Below, one piece after another: positions 1 through 5,250 of a DNA stretch of 5,250 nucleotides (position 1 is its first letter; every line of letters starts with the position of its first letter). The translations under genes were made by a program, and so were the position numbers. Under the pieces are notes generated by a model that saw only the letters and a list, made by a program, of their open reading frames with translations, did not search any database and was not told the DNA's origin. The DNA comes from Sedimenticola sp. (GTDB taxonomy: Bacteria; Pseudomonadota; Gammaproteobacteria; Chromatiales; Chromatiaceae): contig JAUUYI010000178.1 in the NCBI GenBank assembly GCA_030590525.1, forward strand, positions 1 through 5,250, read 5' to 3'.

Positions 1-1435
1 CCAGCAACATGTATCCATCCTCTGAGTTACAGGTCAGCAATACCCGCACCATGCGGGCATGGGAGTGCTTGCGAATGTTGGCCAGGCACTCCTGGACGAT
101 CCGCAGCATCTGCATCTCCTCGCTGGGTCCCAGGTTGACCTGCCTGCAGCTGCTCTGAAAAAAGATCGGGATACCGGTCTCCTGACGAAAGCGCTGTACC
201 AGCTTGTCCAGCGCCGGCTCCAGGCCTCGTTTATCCACCGGTGCCCGGAAACTGTTGAGCAGTTCCCGCAGCTCGGTGTGAGCCTCGTCCAGGCCATTTC
301 GGATCCGGTTCAGTTCACTCCGGGCCCCTTCGCTGGCGCCGCACTGTTCCAGGGTCTCCTCCAGCATCCGCACCTGGAACCGGAGGCTGGCCAGCGTCTG
401 GGCCAGAGAATCGTGCAGCTCGTTGGCAAGAGCGGTCCGCTCCTCGACGATGGAGAGCCGGTGCGCCTCTTCGTCAGAGCGCTGTTTGGCAATGGCGATA
501 CCCAAGTGATTGCCAATGGTGGAGAGCAGATCCACCAAGTCGTCCCGCCCCGTCAACCCTGGCTGAGGCAGATGGACCTGGAACGTGCCCAGGGTGTCGC
601 CATGAAACCGAAGCAGAACCGTAAGGGTATCCAGCTCATCACGGCTGAACATACGCCGGTTATTGAGGCGGGAGCAGGCTCCCGCATCGTGATCGCACAG
701 AATGTCCCCACTGGAGAGAGTCTTACCACAGGCGCACAGCGGCACCGGCAGCTGCTCCTTCTCCGCCAGCAGGCGGCCATCCAGCCCGATACTGCCCACC
801 AGCTGCATCTGACCGTTGGTGGATTGCAACCTGGCGGTAGCGCCCTTCCCACCCACCAACTCTTTCACCACCTGCAGCATACGCAGCAGCAGTTCTTCGA
901 TCTCGTTCACCTGAGTGATGCTTGCCGCCACATCGTACAGCACCTTCAATGAGGTGGCCTGCTGGGCCAGGCGCCGGGTCTGCCGGGCCACCCGGTTGTC
1001 CATGTCTTCGTACAGGTCGATCAGCTCACCACTGAGGCTGTCCAGGTCCCGGGTCATCGGCCCCAGCACCCCCACCGTCTTGAGCGGAAAATTGGACCAG
1101 GGTTTACCCTCGCAGACTTCGGCCACAGAGTGTTCCAACTCCACCAGCGGCTTCAGCAGCTGGCCACGCAGCCGGCTGGCGCCAACACTTCCCGCCACCA
1201 GGGCCACGCCTCCCGTCAGCAGGAGCAGTCCAAGCATGATCTTTTCCGACCCCATTCCTGCAAACAGCAGCAGTGCCAGAAGGCTATTCAGGGAGAGCGC
1301 CACCAGGAGGGCCCCCAGAGGCACCAGCAGATGCCCGGCAAGCAGGATCCGCAGCACCGGAAAACGATCTGCCAAACGATCGAGATACCTCTGCAGATAC
1401 CCGGTCAACCTGTGTTGTTTACGCCTGATCGCCAT
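1..1435 (-). CDS. NarX/NreB-type sensor histidine kinase with Cys-cluster GAF-like domain (3' end outside window)
   Basis: Two-component sensor kinase of the HisKA_3 class; 478 codons are present and the frame runs open off position 1. Residues about 27-60 and 65-87 are hydrophobic membrane segments joined by only a few residues, so there is no NarX-like periplasmic nitrate domain. A HAMP-like linker (about 88-160) leads to a GAF-like region (about 165-318) holding C234, C236, C247 and C254. The dimerisation helix has ELHDSLAQTL with phosphoacceptor His341. The ATPase domain begins at about 400, with an N-box (QECLANIRKHSHA, E449 and N453); the G-boxes are missing because the window ends. Start: the ATG at 1435 is preceded in frame by TAA two codons upstream, so no longer ATG form exists; the ribosome site is weak. 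HisKA_3 kinases normally pair with NarL/LuxR-type regulators, probably encoded beyond position 1. The kinase class is firm. The signal sensed is unknown; redox, metal or a gaseous ligand through the cysteines is inference. Confidence 0.93.
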   Translation of the reverse strand, partial: MAIRRKQHRLTGYLQRYLDRLADRFPVLRILLAGHLLVPLGALLVALSLNSLLALLLFAGMGSEKIMLGLLLLTGGVALVAGSVGASRLRGQLLKPLVELEHSVAEVCEGKPWSNFPLKTVGVLGPMTRDLDSLSGELIDLYEDMDNRVARQTRRLAQQATSLKVLYDVAASITQVNEIEELLLRMLQVVKELVGGKGATARLQSTNGQMQLVGSIGLDGRLLAEKEQLPVPLCACGKTLSSGDILCDHDAGACSRLNNRRMFSRDELDTLTVLLRFHGDTLGTFQVHLPQPGLTGRDDLVDLLSTIGNHLGIAIAKQRSDEEAHRLSIVEERTALANELHDSLAQTLASLRFQVRMLEETLEQCGASEGARSELNRIRNGLDEAHTELRELLNSFRAPVDKRGLEPALDKLVQRFRQETGIPIFFQSSCRQVNLGPSEEMQMLRIVQECLANIRKHSHARMVRVLLTCNSEDGYMLL

Positions 1436-1517
1436 GAATTACAGGTACGAGGTAAATACATTTCAAAACAGTTAGTGATAATGTGTATCTCATGTCGATC
1501 CTATGTTCTGAATGCGG

Positions 1518-1682
1518 GGATGTAACCCCAATGCCATTAACTTAACGCCGACGGATCACCCTGTAGGGCGGGCACGTTGTTTGTGCCCACCAAAATGCCT
1601 GAGTCATGCGCAGAAACGGTGGGCACACAAACCGTGCCCACCCTACACTAATTTCCTAAATTAATGGCATTGGATGTAACCC
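1518..1682. mobile_element. Compound palindromic MITE-like element with 11-bp flanking direct repeats
   Basis: An 11-bp direct repeat (GGATGTAACCC, 1518-1528 and 1672-1682) brackets the unit. Just inside is an 11-bp perfect inverted repeat (AATGCCATTAA, 1530-1540, against 1661-1671). Further in, a 31-bp arm at 1561-1591 pairs with 1618-1648 at 26 of 31 positions. Each inner arm is also a hairpin by itself: GGGCAC 1570-1575 with GTGCCC 1583-1588, and a perfect 9-bp stem 1618-1626 with 1634-1642. It has no coding capacity. The unit fills most of the gap between the ABC exporter stop (1689) and the kinase start (1435). The direct repeat may be a target duplication, or the edge of a larger repeat family. 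The hairpins have no T-run on either side, so they are not classical intrinsic terminators, although they may stabilise the exporter mRNA 3' end. The repeat structure is certain; mobility is inferred. Confidence 0.7.
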
Positions 1683-1688
1683 GAAGCG

Positions 1689-3482
1689 CTACTGGACGTG
1701 TTCTTCCTGCTGCTGGAGCAGCCACATCGTGTGATAAAGGCCTTGGGTCTGGAGCAGTTGGCGGTGGGTACCTTGCTCCACGATGCACCCCTCTTCCATG
1801 ACCAGGATACGGTCTGCATCCACCACGGTCGAGAGGCGATGGGCGATCACCAGGGTGGTGTGGTTCTGGGCTACCTCCTTCAGGGTCTCCTGGATCGCCT
1901 GCTCGGTCCGGGTGTCGAGGGACGAAGTCGCCTCGTCGAACACCAGGATCCGTGGTCGTTTAAGGATTGCCCTGGCGATGGCGATGCGCTGCTTCTCCCC
2001 TCCGGAGAGTTTCAGCCCCCGCTCGCCCACCATGGTCTCGTAGCCCTGGGGCAGCGAGTCGATGAAACGGGCAATATGGGCCATTGCCGCCGCTGCCTCG
2101 ATCTCCTCCCGGGTGGCAGCCGGCCGACCATAGGCCAGATTGTAGAAAATCGTGTCGTTGAACAACACCGTATCCTGGGGCACGATGCCGATCGCCTGAC
2201 GCAGACTCTGTTGGGTGACGTTCCCGATATCCTGGTCATCGATCAGGATCCGTCCGGCAGTCACATCGTAGAAGCGGAACAGCAGCCGGGCTAGAGTCGA
2301 TTTACCGGCGCCGCTGTGGCCAACCACCGCCACCTTCTCACCCGGCCGAATGACGAAGTCCACCCCGCGCAGGATCTGTCGATCCGGCTGGTAGGCGAAA
2401 TCCACTGATTCAAAACAGACATCCCCTTCGCGCAATTCCAGTGGGGGGGCTCCCGCCCGGTCCCGGATCTCTGGTTCGCGTTCCAGCAGCTTGAAGATCA
2501 GGTCCATATCCGCCAGGGAGTATTTGATCTGCCGATAAACGATGCCGAGAAAGTTCAGGGGGATGAAGAGTTGCAGCATGAAGGCGTTGACCAGCACCAG
2601 ATCACCGATGCTCATACTCCCAGCCACTACACCGTGGCTGGCGAAGAACATGATCAGAGTAACGCCGGCCGCGATGATCGTCCCCTGCCCGAAGTTGAGC
2701 AGGGACATGGAGGTCTGACTCTTGACTGCCGAACCCTCCCACTCCGCCAGAGTGCTGTCGAACCGGTCCAGCTCAAGCTTTTCATTCCCGAAATACTTTA
2801 CCGTCTCGTAGTTGATCAGACTGTCGAAGGACTGGGCGCTGGACTGAGACTCCAGCCGATTCATGCTGTGACGATACTCCATGCGCCACTCGGTGACCGC
2901 AAAGGTAAAGGTGACGTAGACAGCCACCGTTGTGAAGGTGATCAGGGTGAACACCAGGTCATACTGGGTCAACAGGATCACCGCCACCAGGCTGAACTCC
3001 ACCAGCATCGGCAGGATGCTGAACACCATATAATTCAGGATGGAACTGACACTGCGGGTACCCCGCTCCAGATCACGGCTGATGGCACCGGTCTGTCGTT
3101 CCAGGTGAAATCGCAGAGAGAGCTGGTGCAAGTGGTGCAGCACCCGGGTGGAGAGCCGCCGCATGGCATGGAAGCGGACCCGGGCAAACACCGCATCGCG
3201 CAGTTCATTGAACAGGGAACTGCTCAGCTTCAGGGCACCATAAGCCAGCAACAGGGAAACCGGCAGCACCAGGCTGGCGCCGCCGCTGGCATCCATTACA
3301 TTGACGATATCCCTCAACACCAGCGGGATACCCACATTGGCCACTTTAGCCAACACCAGGCAGCAGAGCGCAAACAGTGCCCTTCCGCGGTATTCCCACA
3401 GGAACGGGAGCATTCCCCGCAGGTTGTGCCAGTCTCTGCGGTCGGAGTGGGGTTTGGACTGGGCTTGGACAGGACGAGGCAT
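1689..3482 (-). CDS. Atm1/ABCB7-type ABC half-transporter (fused membrane and ATPase domains)
   Basis: Complete 597-residue inner-membrane exporter that would act as a homodimer. The membrane domain (about 25-330) carries Atm1-type motifs: RQTGAISRDLERGTRS (129-144), NYETVKYFGNE (224-234), NFGQ (263-266; N-x-x-Q corresponds to glutathione-contacting residues described in bacterial Atm1) and PLNFLGIVYRQIKYSLADMD (308-327). The ATPase domain is intact: A-loop Tyr364, Walker A GHSGAGKST (388-396), Q-loop Gln436, signature LSGGEKQR (492-499), Walker B ILVFDE (512-517), D-loop SSLD (520-523) and H-loop His548. Family members export glutathione-linked sulfur or metal species: mitochondrial Atm1 serves cytosolic Fe-S and iron balance, and bacterial Atm1 handles glutathione and metal conjugates. 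The substrate here is inferred from motifs. The ATG at 3482 puts a typical short cytosolic N-terminus before the first membrane helix; no strong Shine-Dalgarno is seen. The gene is divergent from the S24 gene. The stop is followed after 6 bp by the palindromic element. Length is normal and there is no sign of decay. Confidence 0.95.
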   Translation of the reverse strand: MPRPVQAQSKPHSDRRDWHNLRGMLPFLWEYRGRALFALCCLVLAKVANVGIPLVLRDIVNVMDASGGASLVLPVSLLLAYGALKLSSSLFNELRDAVFARVRFHAMRRLSTRVLHHLHQLSLRFHLERQTGAISRDLERGTRSVSSILNYMVFSILPMLVEFSLVAVILLTQYDLVFTLITFTTVAVYVTFTFAVTEWRMEYRHSMNRLESQSSAQSFDSLINYETVKYFGNEKLELDRFDSTLAEWEGSAVKSQTSMSLLNFGQGTIIAAGVTLIMFFASHGVVAGSMSIGDLVLVNAFMLQLFIPLNFLGIVYRQIKYSLADMDLIFKLLEREPEIRDRAGAPPLELREGDVCFESVDFAYQPDRQILRGVDFVIRPGEKVAVVGHSGAGKSTLARLLFRFYDVTAGRILIDDQDIGNVTQQSLRQAIGIVPQDTVLFNDTIFYNLAYGRPAATREEIEAAAAMAHIARFIDSLPQGYETMVGERGLKLSGGEKQRIAIARAILKRPRILVFDEATSSLDTRTEQAIQETLKEVAQNHTTLVIAHRLSTVVDADRILVMEEGCIVEQGTHRQLLQTQGLYHTMWLLQQQEEHVQ

Positions 3483-3490
3483 GCTAGAAT
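3482..3490 (+). promoter_or_regulatory. Candidate extended -10 promoter for the S24/RND-adaptor unit
   Basis: TG-C-TAGAAT fits an extended -10 (TG at 3482-3483, hexamer 3485-3490, 5 of 6 to TATAAT). A TTGGAC at 3465-3470 is -35-like, but the 14-bp spacing is short; an extended -10 needs less from a -35. Transcription would start near 3497, leaving a leader of about 120 nt before the S24 start at 3616. The motif overlaps the start codon of the divergent exporter gene, so the two promoters may interfere. The call rests on motif matching only. Confidence 0.3.
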
Positions 3491-3604
3491 CGATCGGGAA
3501 CTATCGGCAAAAGAGGGATTCTATAGGAAATCGGGCGGATGAATCGCCTTTTTCGGCTACCTGCCGGCATTCCCCCGGCTACCCATCGGCCCTGCATCGA
3601 ATTC

Positions 3605-3610
3605 AGGAGA
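3605..3610 (+). promoter_or_regulatory. Shine-Dalgarno site of the S24-domain gene
   Basis: AGGAGA lies 5 nt upstream of the ATG at 3616. It is the best ribosome-binding site in the window and decides the start. The same frame is open far upstream (to 3301), but that part is antisense to the ABC exporter gene and lacks such a site. Confidence 0.75.
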
Positions 3611-3615
3611 CTTCC

Positions 3616-3960
3616 ATGACCCAGGATTGCAGTTACAACGAGCTCTACACCCTGCAGGTGCTCGATGACAGCATGGAGCCCGAATTTCCGGAGAAGTGCA
3701 TCATCGTCCTCGAGCCGACGAGAGTGTGCGCCAGCGGCGCCTATGTAGTCGTCAGCATAGGCGAGGAGCGTTGGTTCCGGCAATTCGTGCAGGACGATCA
3801 GGGCAACGAAAAATTAATGGCCGTGAAATCAGACTACCCCGATATCCCGCTGGAGCCGGGAAGCTATACTATCGAGGGGGTGGTGGTGCAACGCAATGTG
3901 CGGCGCAAGATCAAGCACTACCAGCCCTACCAGCCCGACAATGGTGTCCCGTTACAGTAA
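3616..3960 (+). CDS. Stand-alone S24 (LexA/UmuD-like) peptidase-fold protein, probably catalytically altered
   Basis: A 114-residue cytosolic protein with no signal peptide and no membrane segment. The core matches the S24 fold: VLDDSMEPEFPEKCIIVLEP (15-34) holds the expected nucleophile Ser19. GAYVVVSIGEERWFRQF (41-57) corresponds to the LexA strand that ends in the catalytic-lysine segment, but Arg55 sits where my by-eye alignment to LexA places Lys156. SYTIEGVVVQRNVRRK (83-98) matches the closing strand. Only 18 residues precede Ser19, so there is no helix-turn-helix and no room for the Ala-Gly autocleavage loop of LexA or UmuD. No umuC-like partner is seen. The start is fixed by AGGAGA. 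The downstream RND adaptor starts 10 bp after the stop, so the two are probably co-transcribed. The role is unknown: it may be a ligand- or peptide-binding regulator, or a dimerisation partner for a full-length LexA/CI-type repressor. The fold is fairly sure; function is not assigned. Confidence 0.85.
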   Translation: MTQDCSYNELYTLQVLDDSMEPEFPEKCIIVLEPTRVCASGAYVVVSIGEERWFRQFVQDDQGNEKLMAVKSDYPDIPLEPGSYTIEGVVVQRNVRRKIKHYQPYQPDNGVPLQ

Positions 3961-3970
3961 ACGCTGACGC

Positions 3971-5035
3971 ATGCCACCTTTTCATCACCTGTTGCTGCTG
4001 GCCCTCGTGCTGCTGCTGGCAAGCTGCACTCCACCACCCGGGAAAGAGGCCCCGGCGAAGGGTCCACAGGCCCGAGAGCACCTGGTGGAACTGACAGAGG
4101 TACGACGGTCTCAGGTCCGCACCTCCCAGGAGAGGACCGGAAGCCTGAAGGTACGGCGCACGGTGCGGATCCATAATCAGGAAGAGGGGCAAATCATCGA
4201 GGCACCCTTCTACGAGGGCGACCCGGTAGAGAAGGGAATGGTGCTGATCCGCCTGGAGGATGACCTGCTGCGTGCACAGATGGACAAGGCTGGCGCCACC
4301 GCCCGCCAGGCACGGGTGGATCTGGAGCGACTGCAGAATCTGGTAAAGAAGCGGGCCGCCTCCAAGGATGAGATGATCCGGGCTGAGACCGCCCTTCAGG
4401 TCGCCCGCGCGGAGCAGCGGCTGCTGCAGGCTCGACTCGCCCACACCCGCATCAAAGCCCCCTTCGGCGGGGTAATCAGTGAACGCAAGGTGGAACCGGG
4501 AGACGTAGCGGCCAAACACACTCACCTGTTGACCCTGATCGACCCGGGCTCCCTGGTGATCGCGATCTATGTCTCCGAACTACTGCTGCCCCACCTCAAG
4601 CCGGGTGGTCCGGTAAAGGTGCGCATCGATGCCCTGGGCAGCCGGGTCCTTTCCGGCCGGATCCAGCGCATCTACCCGGAACTGGACCGAGTCACCCGCC
4701 AGGGGGTGGTGGAAGTGGCGCTGGACCCGGTGCCTCAGGATGCGCGTGCTGGGCAATTCGCCCGGGTGACCCTGGAGACAGCGGAGGTGGAGCGTATGCT
4801 GATCCCATTCGCCGCGGTGAAACGGGACCGAAGCGGAGACTTTGTCTACCGGGTGGATGAGCAGAACAAGGTTCATCGCGCCCCCGTCCGCACCGGTATC
4901 CGCACCGGCAACCGGATCGAAATCCTGGAAGGACTGAATCCCGGTGACCGCATCGTCACCCGTGGCTTCCTGGGGCTGACCGTCGGCAAGATGGTCAAGC
5001 CGGTTGAAAAGCAGGTCCTGGGTCTGAGGCCCTAG
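3971..5035 (+). CDS. RND efflux periplasmic adaptor (HlyD/AcrA-type membrane fusion lipoprotein)
   Basis: A 354-residue adaptor that would link an inner-membrane RND pump to an outer-membrane channel. The N-terminus has a lipoprotein signal: hydrophobic run 7-16 and lipobox LASC with lipidated Cys19. Domains in order: first lipoyl half (about 61-96, APFYEGDPVEKGMVLIRLED); a short alpha-helical coiled-coil hairpin (about 97-157, ending VARAEQRLLQARLAHTRI); second lipoyl half (about 158-190, IKAPFGGVISERKVEPGDV); beta-barrel (about 191-270); and membrane-proximal domain (about 271-345, with GLNPGDRIVTRGFLGLTVGKMV). Length and order are typical of RND adaptors. The start follows the S24 stop by 10 bp with a weak ribosome site, suggesting translational coupling. 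Pump and channel genes would be expected downstream but are not in the window. The TAG stop lies in a CTAG bordering a palindromic MITE. Substrate cannot be read from this sequence. Confidence 0.93.
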   Translation: MPPFHHLLLLALVLLLASCTPPPGKEAPAKGPQAREHLVELTEVRRSQVRTSQERTGSLKVRRTVRIHNQEEGQIIEAPFYEGDPVEKGMVLIRLEDDLLRAQMDKAGATARQARVDLERLQNLVKKRAASKDEMIRAETALQVARAEQRLLQARLAHTRIKAPFGGVISERKVEPGDVAAKHTHLLTLIDPGSLVIAIYVSELLLPHLKPGGPVKVRIDALGSRVLSGRIQRIYPELDRVTRQGVVEVALDPVPQDARAGQFARVTLETAEVERMLIPFAAVKRDRSGDFVYRVDEQNKVHRAPVRTGIRTGNRIEILEGLNPGDRIVTRGFLGLTVGKMVKPVEKQVLGLRP

Positions 5036-5194
5036 GAGGCTGTCCGAGAATAGGGGCCGTAGCGAGGGGAAGCTGGTTTGAGTCAGATTTTTCCATTATT
5101 TGAGGCGAATATTGGGCATATTTAACGAAAATAATGGGGAAATCTGGCCAAATCCAGCTTTTCCGCAGTAGGCCCTCTATTCTCGGACAGCCTC
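5036..5194. mobile_element. 159-bp full-length palindromic MITE with IS-like ends and CTAG borders
   Basis: The terminal inverted repeats are 18 bp and identical (GAGGCTGTCCGAGAATAG, 5036-5053 and 5177-5194), extending to about 24 bp with a one-base gap. CTAG lies just outside both ends (5032-5035, 5195-5198), consistent with a 4-bp target duplication; being palindromic, it could instead belong to the repeat. The arms keep matching inward (AAGCTGG-TTTG...CAGATTT..CCATTATTT against the opposite strand), so nearly the whole element can fold into one hairpin with arms of about 70 bp around 5115. There is no transposase. GGCTGTCC-type ends and a CTAG/YTAR-like target recall IS5-group relatives, but the mobilising IS is not shown. 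Open frames crossing it are artefacts of symmetry. Confidence 0.8.
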
Positions 5195-5250
5195 CTAGTA
5201 GTACGTCCCATAAGTTCTGCATAGGATTCTGGCAATTTAATTTCTTCAAC

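Noticed and set aside
59..952. Long plus-strand open frame of 297 codons
   Set aside because: It is antisense to the clearly conserved histidine kinase. Its translation is rich in Gln, His and Leu without any recognisable domain, as expected for the opposite strand of GC-rich coding DNA.
1438..1466. Sigma70-like promoter for the kinase on the minus strand (TTGAAA, 17 bp, TGTAAT)
   Set aside because: The hexamers and spacing are good, but the implied transcription start falls at or just inside the ATG at 1435. This would need a leaderless mRNA or a later start, and neither is supported.
1618..1642. Intrinsic terminator for the ABC exporter gene
   Set aside because: The 9-bp GC-rich stem is perfect, but no T-run follows on the minus strand. 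It is better explained as part of the palindromic element.
2571..3542. Plus-strand open frame of 323 codons
   Set aside because: It lies antisense to the membrane domain of the ABC exporter and has the same Gln/His-rich shadow composition. No family features are seen.
3301..3615. N-terminal extension of the S24 protein in the same frame
   Set aside because: The extension overlaps the start of the ABC exporter on the opposite strand and shows no S24-like sequence. The strong AGGAGA before ATG 3616 fixes the start.
3911..4525. Minus-strand open frame of 204 codons
   Set aside because: It is antisense to the RND adaptor, whose domains are well supported.
4995..5249. Minus-strand open frame of 84 codons with a TTG start
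   Set aside because: It runs through the palindromic MITE and into the antisense of the adaptor gene. Most of its residues come from the element, so it is very unlikely to be a gene.

Overview
The window reads as chromosomal DNA of a GC-rich Gammaproteobacterium, possibly of the sulfur-oxidising Chromatiales/Thiotrichales type. This is inferred from protein style (NarX-type kinase, Atm1-type exporter, lipoprotein RND adaptor) and from palindromic GTAGGGYGGGCACG intergenic elements, which I associate with that group. No rRNA, tRNA or CRISPR is visible, and the organism cannot be fixed from this sequence alone.

Layout. Positions 1-1435 (minus) hold the first 478 codons of a membrane-bound NarX/NreB-type sensor histidine kinase with a GAF-like domain carrying four clustered cysteines. 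Its C-terminal ATPase end, and probably its response regulator, lie beyond position 1. Positions 1436-1688 are non-coding and are mostly filled by a compound palindromic, MITE-like element flanked by an 11-bp direct repeat. Positions 1689-3482 (minus) encode a complete Atm1/ABCB7-type ABC half-transporter with all nucleotide-binding motifs and Atm1-specific membrane-domain motifs. A 133-bp divergent region (3483-3615) separates it from a two-gene plus-strand unit: a 114-residue stand-alone S24 (LexA/UmuD-like) domain protein (3616-3960) and, 10 bp later, a lipoprotein RND/HlyD-family periplasmic adaptor (3971-5035). The adaptor stop codon lies in a CTAG that borders a 159-bp nearly fully palindromic MITE (5036-5194); the same CTAG occurs at its far end. 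The last 52 bp hold no identified gene.

Functional reading. The window looks like an envelope/efflux and sensing neighbourhood: a cytosol-facing thiol-rich sensor kinase, a glutathione-linked or metal-conjugate exporter, and the start of an RND efflux operon whose pump would be expected downstream. No regulatory link between these units can be shown here. The most notable items are the cysteine cluster in a kinase with almost no periplasmic domain, an S24 protein that appears to lack the catalytic lysine, a DNA-binding domain and an autocleavage site, and two unrelated palindromic elements each parked within a few bases of a stop codon.
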